A stretch of DNA of 64,000 nt, taken from Methanosalsum natronophilum (lineage in GTDB: Archaea; Halobacteriota; Methanosarcinia; Methanosarcinales; Methanosarcinaceae). Location: positions 1 to 64,000 of the forward strand of contig NZ_JANUCS010000001.1 in the NCBI RefSeq assembly GCF_024808815.1, given 5' to 3'. The translations under genes and the position numbers were made by a program. Each line of letters starts with the position of its first letter. The stretch's first letter is position 1. Positions 1 to 7,592 of the stretch are shown here, in pieces. The notes below the pieces were generated by a model, which was given only the letters and a program-made list of their open reading frames with translations, did not search any database and was not told the origin of the DNA.

Positions 1-283
1 TAACCTGACTTCCAAATTCTGCTAATTTTAGCTTGCGTTTGTAATATTCTTGTTTGATTACTTTCCTGGAACCACAAACAGGACAGTAAGGATGATGGAG
101 ATCAAAATGATTGTCTGCATGCATAACAAGCTCCTTCTCATTGTGAATATTCCTATTTTCAGTTGAAGACAATTGGGATATGATAGCATCTTCAAAGCTT
201 GTAATACCTGAAAAACAGTCGCTTAGTTTAAGCTGAATTGAGCTAATATGAGATTTGAAAGTGGATATGATATGATTTTTCAC
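1..283 (-). CDS. Transposase, N-terminal part (cut by window edge)
   Basis: An open frame enters from the left edge on the minus strand and can start at a GTG at 283; a TAA lies in frame just upstream of it. About 94 residues are visible. The second half reads HHPYCPVCGSRK followed by a basic stretch (KQEYYKRKLKL), a C-x2-C zinc-ribbon pattern like that at the N-terminus of transposases common in methanosarcinal genomes. The catalytic domain would lie outside the window, so family and intactness cannot be judged. No terminal inverted repeat was identified between 284 and 330. The transposase call rests on motif resemblance only; any zinc-ribbon protein would be an alternative. Confidence 0.5.
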   Translation of the reverse strand, partial: MKNHIISTFKSHISSIQLKLSDCFSGITSFEDAIISQLSSTENRNIHNEKELVMHADNHFDLHHPYCPVCGSRKVIKQEYYKRKLKLAEFGSQV

Positions 284-330
284 AAAACCATATTCACTTT
301 AATAATATATATTTATTGTTATTAATTAGC

Positions 331-1455
331 TCAGGCTTTGCAACCCCAAAGTTTTTGACAGCCCCGTTCTTTTTTTAGAGTCATGTATTCTTGGGGACTT
401 AGCTCAAGAAGATCAAGGACACCGTCTCTCAAAAAACATGGTTTAGATATCTTACAGCACCAAAGAAGACTTCCAAAGCATGTACTATCTCCATACTCTA
501 GCATAGTCCCTTTTCCAAATTCTTTTTTGATTTCAACAAAGTCTTGGGGAGCTAAACCCAATTTTTTTAGCTTATATAGAAGTGCACATGGTTTTACCGG
601 TACACAACAAAAAGTGAGACTTCTTAAGTCTCCTTTACCAGAGCAAAGATGCTTGGGAGAATTATACCAACCTAACTCTTCTTGAAATTGTGTTATATCG
701 TCAACTAATTCTGAGATAAGTGAAGGATTTTCAGCTACTCCTCTTGCAACGGATATAAAATCACAACCACGTGAAAGCATTTCTTTTGCTGTGTTGAAAT
801 CGGTGATTGAATTATTTCCAATGATGGTTAAGTCCGTTATGTCACGTATTTTTTTAAGAGCATCAAGGTCACTTCCCTCATCTGGAATCATTGCATCTAC
901 ATGAATGATGTCTACACCAGCATTTTCTACTGCTTTCACAAAATTAATATCATCAATGATATTTACTCTAAATTTTATTGATAAAACTACCCCAGTTTCT
1001 TTTATTTTTTTAATCCAATAAGTAAGTTTTTTTATATCAGATAATAGCGCTTCGCCTGCACCAACATCAACAATTTCTTTTTGTCTACAATGAGCATCTA
1101 GTTCTAGCACAATTTTTTTAGAATAGAATACAGAAGCAATATCTAAAATAGGATCCAATGTAGTGCTACGAAGGTTTACACCAATAGCATTTCCTGTTTT
1201 TATGTTACTTATTTCACTCAATATCTCATCAAGTGGTGAATCTAAGATGAACTCTTCCCTTCCCCTGTTGATGATTTTTTTAGAAGCATCTTTAGTTTTT
1301 TGATCTATACTATATCCACCTAGAAATGCTAGACCAGCTTTATTTGCATGTTGGTTTATGAAATTACTATCATTAATTCCACCCATTGCAGATAACACCA
1401 CAGGATTTTTGAACTTAATATCACCTATTTCTAAATCGAATGATTGATTGCCCAC
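331..1455 (-). CDS. Methanogenesis marker protein 9 (TIM-barrel plus Cys-rich domain)
   Basis: The protein has 374 residues. Residues 1-260 form a dihydroorotate-dehydrogenase/dihydrouridine-synthase-like TIM barrel (KNPVVLSAMGG near the start, then DIIHVDAM, TIIGNNSI and FISVARG in later strands). The last ~110 residues are Cys-rich (LCSGKGDLRSLTFCCVPVKPC, LLWCCKISKPC, GCQKLWGCKA), which is the arrangement of methanogenesis marker 9, a family restricted to methanogens and their relatives. Its biochemical role is not established; a flavin or iron-sulfur enzyme in cofactor or protein modification is an inference. The start is a GTG preceded by GAGG at a normal distance. It is divergent from the RNase P RNA gene, with 180 nt between them. 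Confidence 0.8.
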   Translation of the reverse strand: MGNQSFDLEIGDIKFKNPVVLSAMGGINDSNFINQHANKAGLAFLGGYSIDQKTKDASKKIINRGREEFILDSPLDEILSEISNIKTGNAIGVNLRSTTLDPILDIASVFYSKKIVLELDAHCRQKEIVDVGAGEALLSDIKKLTYWIKKIKETGVVLSIKFRVNIIDDINFVKAVENAGVDIIHVDAMIPDEGSDLDALKKIRDITDLTIIGNNSITDFNTAKEMLSRGCDFISVARGVAENPSLISELVDDITQFQEELGWYNSPKHLCSGKGDLRSLTFCCVPVKPCALLYKLKKLGLAPQDFVEIKKEFGKGTMLEYGDSTCFGSLLWCCKISKPCFLRDGVLDLLELSPQEYMTLKKERGCQKLWGCKA

Positions 1456-1600
1456 GTTTGTTCCTCTTTATCAATTTTCAAATTAAAGTTTGTTTTTTGC
1501 AATATCCTAAATTGGCCATTTTTTCAAAGTACTTAAAAGTAACTTTTTTTTATATACATAATCACTAATTCATTCAAGATATATATGTATTGAACAAAAA

Positions 1601-1609
1601 TATTTAAAT
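1601..1609 (+). promoter_or_regulatory. TATA box of the RNase P RNA gene
   Basis: TATTTAAAT, preceded by an A-rich stretch, lies about 30 nt before the inferred 5' end of RNase P RNA at 1636. That is the expected spacing for an archaeal TBP/TFB promoter. The rest of the 180-nt divergent region toward the marker 9 gene is AT-rich without other clear signals. Confidence 0.6.
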
Positions 1610-1635
1610 AATGATAATTTAGTAACATGACAAAT

Positions 1636-2009
1636 GATGAGAGAGAATGGACGGCTACCGGGTTGTTTAACCTGAGGAAAGTCTCCCCACCACAAATCAC
1701 GAGCGCCTGTAAAGGGTGCCGGGCGAGAGCTCGGGCAGTTAATTATTAATTAACTCATGTGAGATTACTCACATGATGGCACAGAAACGGAACCAATGTA
1801 TGTTTATGCTATGATGCAAATAGCTGAGGTCGCATATTATTGGATGGAACGGCGAATCCTCGTGGGTGCAAGTCAAAGAACTAAAAACAGTTCTACTATA
1901 AATGACGCTTAGCTGAATGCCGTCTTTGCTATGTTCAAAGAACTGCCTTGTAAATATAATAAACAGGGCCAATGCAATAACAGAAGGGAGCTTATTATTC
2001 TCACTCATC
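1636..2009 (+). ncRNA. rnpB: RNase P RNA
   Basis: This is the catalytic RNA of ribonuclease P, which matures tRNA 5' ends. Helix P1 is formed by GATGAGAGAGAAT (1636-1648) and ATTCTCACTCATC (1997-2009), with one mismatch. The hallmark GAGGAAAGTC (CR-I) is at 1674-1683 and ACAGAAAC at 1781-1788. A perfect 8-bp hairpin (CATGTGAG/CTCACATG, 1756-1775) precedes that motif. The 3' part has the expected ACAGAAGGGAGCTTAT run near 1980-1995. The length of about 374 nt is normal for an archaeal type A RNA. The 3' strand of P1 overlaps the stop codon of the convergent DUF116 gene by about nine bases. Ends are inferred from P1 pairing and may be off by a few bases. Confidence 0.93.
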
Positions 2010-2618
2010 TAAAAATTGTAATGTTTTTTTCACATTTACATAATCTACCTGAGTAGCATAACACCCATCATTCATTAGTGGAATTCCATATGTTACAATG
2101 CCCTTATTTTTAAGAGACATCATCACTTTATTTAGTTCATAATAACAAGCTATTAATAATGCAGCATCAGCAGATTCTTTTTTAACAATATGTCTTATAT
2201 AAGAAGAACCTGCAACAATATATAGTTTATAGTTATATTTTTTAGCATCTTTTTTTAAGTTATCAAACATGCATCTACCACATTCTTCGCACATTATACC
2301 AAATTGTGTAGAATGTGCTGGACAGTTAAGAGACCTCATACAATGAGGGGCTAAGATTAAACGATTTTTTGTATTTTTAAATCGTGAAAAATTGGCCATA
2401 TTCTTTAAAGAAACCATCCACATATCGAGTTTAGTTACATCATGAAATCTATCAAAAATAGACTTTATTGGGAGATAAAAAAAATCTAATATATTAGCAA
2501 AAAAACTTGCAAGTGATACATGTCTATTAACACTCATCTTGCTTGCGAACAAAGCTATAATGGATAAGCTAACAGATAATACAATAATCACAAAAAGAAT
2601 TAAACCAATTAAGCTATA
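2001..2618 (-). CDS. DUF116 membrane-anchored Cys-rich protein (second of tandem pair)
   Basis: DUF116-family protein of unknown function, about 205 residues. Two hydrophobic segments occupy the N-terminal ~60 residues. They are followed by a soluble domain with a Cys cluster (HCMRSLNC, then CEECGRC) that could bind a metal or Fe-S cluster. The longer frame opens at 2654, but the ATG at 2618 is preferred: it sits 7 nt after GGAG and overlaps the end of the upstream gene (GATGTATAG). The two genes are tandem paralogs and translationally coupled. Its stop codon lies inside the 3' strand of RNase P RNA helix P1 on the other strand. Confidence 0.7.
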   Translation of the reverse strand, partial: YSLIGLILFVIIVLSVSLSIIALFASKMSVNRHVSLASFFANILDFFYLPIKSIFDRFHDVTKLDMWMVSLKNMANFSRFKNTKNRLILAPHCMRSLNCPAHSTQFGIMCEECGRCMFDNLKKDAKKYNYKLYIVAGSSYIRHIVKKESADAALLIACYYELNKVMMSLKNKGIVTYGIPLMNDGCYATQVDYVNVKKTLQFLDE

Positions 2619-3252
2619 CATCACACATCTCCATTTTGGTAACCACTTCTTCAATGTCCACAGTAGTCATGTAACATCCATCTTTCAATAGAAAAACCCC
2701 TTGGACAGGTATGTGCTTTGATACTGATTGCATCGATTCCGTAAGCTCCTGAAAACAAGCTACACCAATACATGAATTTGGTTTATAACTACGCATGATT
2801 TTCTTTACAAAACTATCGCCTGGTATAACAAAAACCTTGAAATTATATTTTCTAGCTTCTTGGCACAATAGACCAATATCACACTTACCACATTCTTTGC
2901 ACTGGTAACCTACAATTGGATCACACCTTGCCTGACAAGAAGAATGCCTCATACATTGGGGCAAAATTAAGACTTTTTTATCACATATTTTTTTGAACTT
3001 ATCTATCATTACCGCGTTTCTTACTTCAACAAGTATTTCATCAACAAGTGTATCTTTAATTGAAAATACATGGCATATCCATTTTGCAGGTGAATAAAAC
3101 AGATAAAGAACAAATAAAATTAAATTAGGAAATATCATTGTATTTCTTTTAAAACTATATAATCCAATAAGTAAAGTAAAACCAGTAATTGAAAAAATAG
3201 CTATTGCCAGATATACAAATAATCTACCAAACAGCTCATATGAAAAAACCAT
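2614..3252 (-). CDS. DUF116 membrane-anchored Cys-rich protein (first of tandem pair)
   Basis: A 212-residue DUF116-family protein. Hydrophobic segments at about residues 8-35 and 38-60 suggest membrane anchoring. The soluble part carries LPQCMRHSSCQARC and CKECGKC, the same Cys pattern as in the gene directly downstream. It ends with GVFLLKDGCYMTTVDIEEV, matched by GIPLMNDGCYATQVDYVNV in the paralog, which shows a recent tandem duplication. DUF116 proteins are common in methanogens and have no established function. The gene lies 83 nt upstream (by coordinate, downstream in transcription) of hdrD on the same strand, so readthrough from hdrED is possible. Confidence 0.7.
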   Translation of the reverse strand: MVFSYELFGRLFVYLAIAIFSITGFTLLIGLYSFKRNTMIFPNLILFVLYLFYSPAKWICHVFSIKDTLVDEILVEVRNAVMIDKFKKICDKKVLILPQCMRHSSCQARCDPIVGYQCKECGKCDIGLLCQEARKYNFKVFVIPGDSFVKKIMRSYKPNSCIGVACFQELTESMQSVSKHIPVQGVFLLKDGCYMTTVDIEEVVTKMEMCDV

Positions 3253-3335
3253 GAATTATAAACAATACCTTTAATTTTAAATTTAACTATAAATTGACTA
3301 AAAAAATAGAGAAGTGGTGGGCAAGAGTGTAATTC

Positions 3336-4619
3336 TCATGCCTCATTATTTTGTTCTTCTGTCTCTTCTTGGGGTTCTTCTGGATCGGGTTCAACACTTA
3401 AGTCAAGAGCCCTAGCTGAAAGAATAACTACATCTTCGACTTCTAAATCGCTTGCATTTAATTCATCCCTTCCATCTGAAAGGTTTCTTTTGCAGAATGG
3501 ACATGCACTTGAAAGAATGTCCGCATTCACTTCCAGAGCATCTTTGACACGTGCAGTTCCTACACTAAGTGCAAGATCAGGCAAGCCCGCTTTAACACCA
3601 CCGCCAGCACCACAGCATCTTTGTTTGTCTTTAACTTCGTTCATTTCTACAAGTTCAATCCCTGGTATATCAGATAGTACTTTTCTAGGAGCTTCAAATA
3701 CTCCTATATGCCTACCAAGGTGACAAGGGTCATGGTATGTCACTTTCTTATCAATAGATTTTTCCCAATTAATTTTACCTTCATCTATAAGTTCGGCCAA
3801 GAATTCAGTCATATGTAGAACTTCAAATGGAAGTTCTTCACCAAGCTGACGGGGCCAATCAATTGTTGCTGCACGGAAACATCCAGAACAGGCCATTACA
3901 ACTCTCTTTGCGCCCTTTTCTACAATTGCATCAACATTATGGCGAGCTAATTTTTTTGGATTGTCATCTATATGAGCTTGACCCGTCCTAATCAATGCAG
4001 ATCCACAGCACCATTCATCTTCACCTAACATAGTAAATTTAATTCCAAGTTTGTTTAGAATGCGAGCTGTGCCAATTGCAACTGCAAGTTGATTATATCC
4101 TGCAGTACATCCTGTATAATAAACAATTTCTGCTTTATCTTCAATCTCTACATCTTTTGGAACCCAATCTAACCTTGCCTCTTGATCTTTCATGTAAGGA
4201 TTTTTGTATTCACCAATCAGTTTTGGGAAAAGGCCTTGTTTACCAACAGGACCATTACCTCTTTTTACTAAATTTGCACGAAGAGATTCCCAAAGTTCAA
4301 CAAGGTTCATGCCAGATTCACAATTGGTTGCGCATCTGCCGCATGTAGTGCAATGATATAGATCATCATTAAACTGCTGGAGTTCTTCATCTGTAAACTC
4401 CTTAGGTCCAAATAATTGTGCTCTAAATCCAAATGATCGGTCTATGTATTCTTTCCATCTCCTAACCTTAAATCGTGGAGATATTCCAGGCTCATAGCCA
4501 GATCCTTCATAAGTTGGGCACCATTCGTCACATTGACCACATCTTGTACATGCATCGAGTTCCATTAGTTGTACTGCTGTTAAATTTTGGGTGTTAACTG
4601 AGGGTTGTTCTTTAGTCAT
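3336..4619 (-). CDS. hdrD: CoB-CoM heterodisulfide reductase, catalytic subunit D
   Basis: HdrD reduces the CoM-S-S-CoB heterodisulfide formed in the last step of methanogenesis, on the cytoplasmic face of the membrane. Two ferredoxin-type [4Fe-4S] motifs are visible: C24-x2-C27-x2-C30-x3-C34 and C90-x2-C93-x2-C96-x3-C100. Two CCG domains follow, with [22 protein letters not shown] and ACSGCFRA in the first and [18 protein letters not shown] and [10 protein letters not shown] in the second. These bind the unusual active-site [4Fe-4S] clusters. At 427 residues it is slightly longer than usual because of an acidic, Glu-rich tail after residue ~405. It follows hdrE by 2 nt, the standard hdrED operon of methanogens with cytochromes. 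Confidence 0.96.
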   Translation of the reverse strand: MTKEQPSVNTQNLTAVQLMELDACTRCGQCDEWCPTYEGSGYEPGISPRFKVRRWKEYIDRSFGFRAQLFGPKEFTDEELQQFNDDLYHCTTCGRCATNCESGMNLVELWESLRANLVKRGNGPVGKQGLFPKLIGEYKNPYMKDQEARLDWVPKDVEIEDKAEIVYYTGCTAGYNQLAVAIGTARILNKLGIKFTMLGEDEWCCGSALIRTGQAHIDDNPKKLARHNVDAIVEKGAKRVVMACSGCFRAATIDWPRQLGEELPFEVLHMTEFLAELIDEGKINWEKSIDKKVTYHDPCHLGRHIGVFEAPRKVLSDIPGIELVEMNEVKDKQRCCGAGGGVKAGLPDLALSVGTARVKDALEVNADILSSACPFCKRNLSDGRDELNASDLEVEDVVILSARALDLSVEPDPEEPQEETEEQNNEA

Positions 4620-4621
4620 TA

Positions 4622-5389
4622 TTATTCGCCCCCTTTGTTTGCTATGAGCGCAAGAGGTGTTGCTATCACATGTATATATTTACTAAATGGAATATATGCA
4701 ATACAGAATAGCAATGAAATTACTGAATGGAACAGTGCAACTATAGGTGCATAGAAAGGATCAATTCCAAGACCCCATACTTGGTCTATTCTAATTCCAT
4801 TTGCAACAAAACCAGTAACTATGATTAAAGTTAGACCTGCTAATAAGATAGTATCATAAGCAATTGTAGCTTCTCTAATTTTTGGTATGAAAATCCTTCT
4901 GAAAATCGCTATTAAGACACCAACAGTTAAAAGTATACTAAACCAATGGAAAGCCCATTGTGCACTCTCTCTAAATGCCATTGGGTCTACATTGATACCT
5001 GCTAAGTGCATTAATTCAACTACAAACATCGCAACTGAGAGTAGGAAAAGTGTCATCCACCCAACAAAAATAGCCATATGCATAAACCACCTTATAGGGT
5101 GTTTGCGCCAAATTCTTCTTTGTAGTAAAATATCTAATATAATTACCTTCCATAATGGTTGTGCATGGGGTGCGTGTGATGCTTGACCAAGTTGAATAAT
5201 AAACGTTTTAATAAATGCTAGTACATTGCCATTTGATGGTTCCAGTCCATAGCCTTCTGAGCCATAGCTCCATTTTTTGAGATTTAGATACATCCCATAA
5301 AGAAATATCAAAATAGCTATTGTAGATAGCACCATCATCTGTCCAAATGTTATCTTCCATTCAGGTGTGAACCCTGAGAAATATTCCAT
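4622..5389 (-). CDS. hdrE: Heterodisulfide reductase, cytochrome b subunit E
   Basis: HdrE is the b-type cytochrome that takes electrons from reduced methanophenazine and passes them to HdrD, contributing to the proton gradient. The 255-residue protein has about five membrane segments (near residues 18-36, 103-126, 145-165, 180-197 and 213-232). His residues placed in or next to the helices (H97, H104, H148, H221, H240) are candidate heme ligands. A conserved loop [12 protein letters not shown] precedes the second helix. The start ATG has AGGAGG about 10 nt upstream. The two-gene order E then D on the minus strand is as in Methanosarcina. Its presence argues for membrane-bound, methanophenazine-dependent methanogenesis. 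Confidence 0.95.
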   Translation of the reverse strand: MEYFSGFTPEWKITFGQMMVLSTIAILIFLYGMYLNLKKWSYGSEGYGLEPSNGNVLAFIKTFIIQLGQASHAPHAQPLWKVIILDILLQRRIWRKHPIRWFMHMAIFVGWMTLFLLSVAMFVVELMHLAGINVDPMAFRESAQWAFHWFSILLTVGVLIAIFRRIFIPKIREATIAYDTILLAGLTLIIVTGFVANGIRIDQVWGLGIDPFYAPIVALFHSVISLLFCIAYIPFSKYIHVIATPLALIANKGGE

Positions 5390-5764
5390 GTAAACGATTC
5401 CTCCTATTGTTTATACACAGTGTTTTATGACAATTATCAAATACTTATGTAAGCTGTTTTTTAGTTGAATACTACTCAAATATATTGTCTTAGTCATCTT
5501 ATTAGAGTAGTTTTTGACGATTTAGATCATATAAGTTTATAATAACATACCAGTAAGTTTGGAATTAAATTAGTTACCTTTCACCTTAGAAACCTGTACT
5601 AGTAACATAAAGATATTGAACCATAATTAGAGCTAACTATGGTTAATTTGGATAGTGGACGAATCTATTGTATATAAATATTTTCATTGCTAGTAGTTCA
5701 ATTCTAACACGTGAAAATATTTACAATATTGAAACTGTTAATGAAATAAAAAAATAATAGAAGA
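5390..5764 (-). promoter_or_regulatory. 375-nt region upstream of hdrED
   Basis: No gene is seen here. The region lies between the end of the Dsr-LP gene and the start of hdrE, so it should carry the hdrED promoter. AT-rich boxes readable on the minus strand include AATATATTTGAG near 5475-5486 and TATAAACTTATATG near 5531-5544; I cannot decide which is used. The left part of the region holds a strong inverted repeat, listed separately. Confidence 0.45.
5676..5722 (-). repeat. 11-bp perfect inverted repeat downstream of Dsr-LP gene
   Basis: AAATATTTTCA (5676-5686) and TGAAAATATTT (5712-5722) are exact reverse complements separated by 25 nt. The repeat begins about 43 nt beyond the stop codon of the Dsr-LP gene on the minus strand. 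It could be a 3' UTR hairpin or an operator for the hdrED promoter further downstream. Confidence 0.5.
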
Positions 5765-6424
5765 TTATAACCCAACTTCTTCCTTAAACTTATCCATACC
5801 AATGCTTTCTACATATTCTCCAAGTCTTTTACGTTTTGCATTCTCTTTGTAGAAAGAAATTATTCTTTCAATGGTTGACATGGCTTCTTCTTCAGATAAA
5901 TCTTTAGCTACAATCTCACCTATTCGTGGCTTTATTCCTGCACTACCACCAATAAAAAGATTATATCCTTTGGATGTACCCAAGAGTCCAATGTCCTTAA
6001 CAGCTGGTTCTGAACAAGAATTTACGCAGCCTGCTACTCCTATCTTAAGTTTACCTGGTAGTTCCATTCCATGGTAGATTTCATCAAGTTTCAAGCCAAG
6101 ACCTACTGCATCCTGCTTGCCTCTTTTACAAAATGTTGTACCTGGACAGATTTTTATGCTCCTTATACAAATACCTATGGCTGCTCCTGGTTTCATCCCC
6201 AAATCGTTCCAAATATTGTCAAGGTCTTCTTCTTTTACCCCTACTATAGCTATTCTTTGGGCAGAGGTTACTTTTATAGCAGCTGCATCATATTTATCAG
6301 CAACATCGGCCAGTTTTCTTAAAAGTTCTGAAGAAGCAATTCCACCGGGTATGTGGGGCGCAATTGCATATGTTTCTTTGTCCCTTTGTAAAATAGCACC
6401 TTTTTCAAGTATATCTGAACTCAT
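5765..6424 (-). CDS. Small dissimilatory sulfite-reductase-like protein (Dsr-LP)
   Basis: A 219-residue member of the siroheme sulfite/nitrite reductase superfamily. Residues 1-75 form the ferredoxin-like half-domain (APHIPGGIAS, KVTSAQRIAIVGV). The siroheme/[4Fe-4S] binding motifs are ICPGTTFCKRG near residues 92-102 and CVNSCSEP near 132-139, giving the four expected cysteines. It is far shorter than DsrA or assimilatory enzymes and matches the minimal Dsr-like proteins of methanogens, whose substrate is unsettled; sulfite reduction for sulfur assimilation is possible. It is divergent from a ferredoxin gene 175 nt away, a plausible electron donor. Confidence 0.8.
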   Translation of the reverse strand: MSSDILEKGAILQRDKETYAIAPHIPGGIASSELLRKLADVADKYDAAAIKVTSAQRIAIVGVKEEDLDNIWNDLGMKPGAAIGICIRSIKICPGTTFCKRGKQDAVGLGLKLDEIYHGMELPGKLKIGVAGCVNSCSEPAVKDIGLLGTSKGYNLFIGGSAGIKPRIGEIVAKDLSEEEAMSTIERIISFYKENAKRKRLGEYVESIGMDKFKEEVGL

Positions 6425-6599
6425 TTTTATTACTCCATTTAGAAGATAGAATCACGTAATTCTATCTGTATACACTTTAGTAATTGCATAGCTCTACTAT
6501 AAAGAATCTTTCTATAAACAAAGGTTTCACCCGTTTTTCTTAAAATGTTTTCATTAGTAGAAAAATATAATTATTTAGTATGGGATAAGAGTAGTAATC

Positions 6600-6797
6600 A
6601 TGAAAATCTATATAGACGAAAATAAGTGTAATGGTTGTGGTGCTTGCAGAAGAGCTTGTCCAAAAGGGCCACGTATATACTCTATAGAAGATGTTAATAA
6701 CAAACAGGTTGCTGTTGTAAAAGATCCGAGTTATTGTTTGGGATGTAAGATGTGTACAACTGTATGTAAACCAAATGCAATCACACTTATAGAATGA
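6600..6797 (+). CDS. Two-cluster 4Fe-4S ferredoxin
   Basis: A 65-residue ferredoxin with two cluster motifs: C10-x2-C13-x2-C16-x3-C20-P and C47-x2-C50-x2-C53-x3-C57-KP. It is a small soluble electron carrier. Position suggests service to the divergent Dsr-LP reductase or to tRNA and other redox enzymes, but this is inferred only from neighbourhood. The next gene starts 39 nt downstream on the same strand. Confidence 0.88.
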   Translation: MKIYIDENKCNGCGACRRACPKGPRIYSIEDVNNKQVAVVKDPSYCLGCKMCTTVCKPNAITLIE

Positions 6798-6836
6798 AAT
6801 GAGCTATTAGTAAATTATTTTACAAACGTTGTTGAT

Positions 6837-7550
6837 ATGTCCATTAAAATTAAAGTCGTACTTGTAGAACCTTTATATGAAGGTAATGTAGGTTCAGTTG
6901 CCAGGGCCATGAAAAATTTTGGTTTAAAAGATTTAGTTCTAGTAAATCCCTGTAAACTTGAAGGTGCTGCAAAAGCAATGGCGTCGCATGCTAAAGATAT
7001 ATTAAATAAAGCTACTATCTATGAAACTTTAAATGATGCTCTTAGCGATGATTCTAGTATTGTAGTTGCGACTACTGGAATTAAAACTGCTAAAAAAGAT
7101 GAACATCTAAGATTTCCAGCTTTGAGTCCAAAAGAACTAAAGTATAAAATTAATGGTTTTTGCAAAAATAGTTCTCAGATCACTCTAATGTTTGGGAGAG
7201 AAAATATCGGATTTACTAATGATGAATTAAAACTTTGTGATCTTTTAGTTACTATACCAACCTCGCAAGAATATCCTATTATGAACTTATCACATGCAGC
7301 AAGCATTTTGTTTTATGAATTAAGTGATACGGATATTGGTAATTTTGTTCCAGCCGATAAATTTGATAAAGATTTGTTAATTGATCATATAGTTATGCTT
7401 CTTACATCTATAAATTATCCCGAGCATAAATTTGATAAAACATGTTTAATGATACGGAGAATTATTGGAAGAGCTAACTTAACATCTCGAGAAGTGCAAA
7501 CTCTTAGAGGTATAATTAGGAACATACAAAGAAAAATGAGACTATTATAG
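6837..7550 (+). CDS. tRNA/rRNA methyltransferase, TrmJ-like SPOUT family
   Basis: A 237-residue SpoU/TrmH-type RNA 2'-O-methyltransferase. The N-terminus (VVLVEPLYEGNVGSVARAMKNFG) carries the motif-1 N-x-G-S/N-x-x-R signature. Motif 2 is ITLMFGRENIGFTNDE, and motif 3 is IPTSQEYPIMNLSHAASIL, forming the SAM-binding knot. A helical C-terminal extension (residues ~165-237) is as in TrmJ, which methylates position 32 of tRNAs. The exact target is inferred from family and length. It lies 43 nt upstream of mcm on the same strand. Confidence 0.85.
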   Translation: MSIKIKVVLVEPLYEGNVGSVARAMKNFGLKDLVLVNPCKLEGAAKAMASHAKDILNKATIYETLNDALSDDSSIVVATTGIKTAKKDEHLRFPALSPKELKYKINGFCKNSSQITLMFGRENIGFTNDELKLCDLLVTIPTSQEYPIMNLSHAASILFYELSDTDIGNFVPADKFDKDLLIDHIVMLLTSINYPEHKFDKTCLMIRRIIGRANLTSREVQTLRGIIRNIQRKMRLL

Positions 7551-7592
7551 CATAAACAATAATTGCTGATACATTATTAAAAGGTACAACAA

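Noticed and set aside
383-685. 100-codon plus-strand frame in the marker 9 gene
   Set aside because: Antisense shadow of a clearly coding gene; no ribosome site or domain.
1769-2008. 79-codon minus-strand open frame inside the RNase P RNA gene
   Set aside because: It lies entirely within conserved RNA structure, has no protein features, and the RNA motifs explain the sequence.
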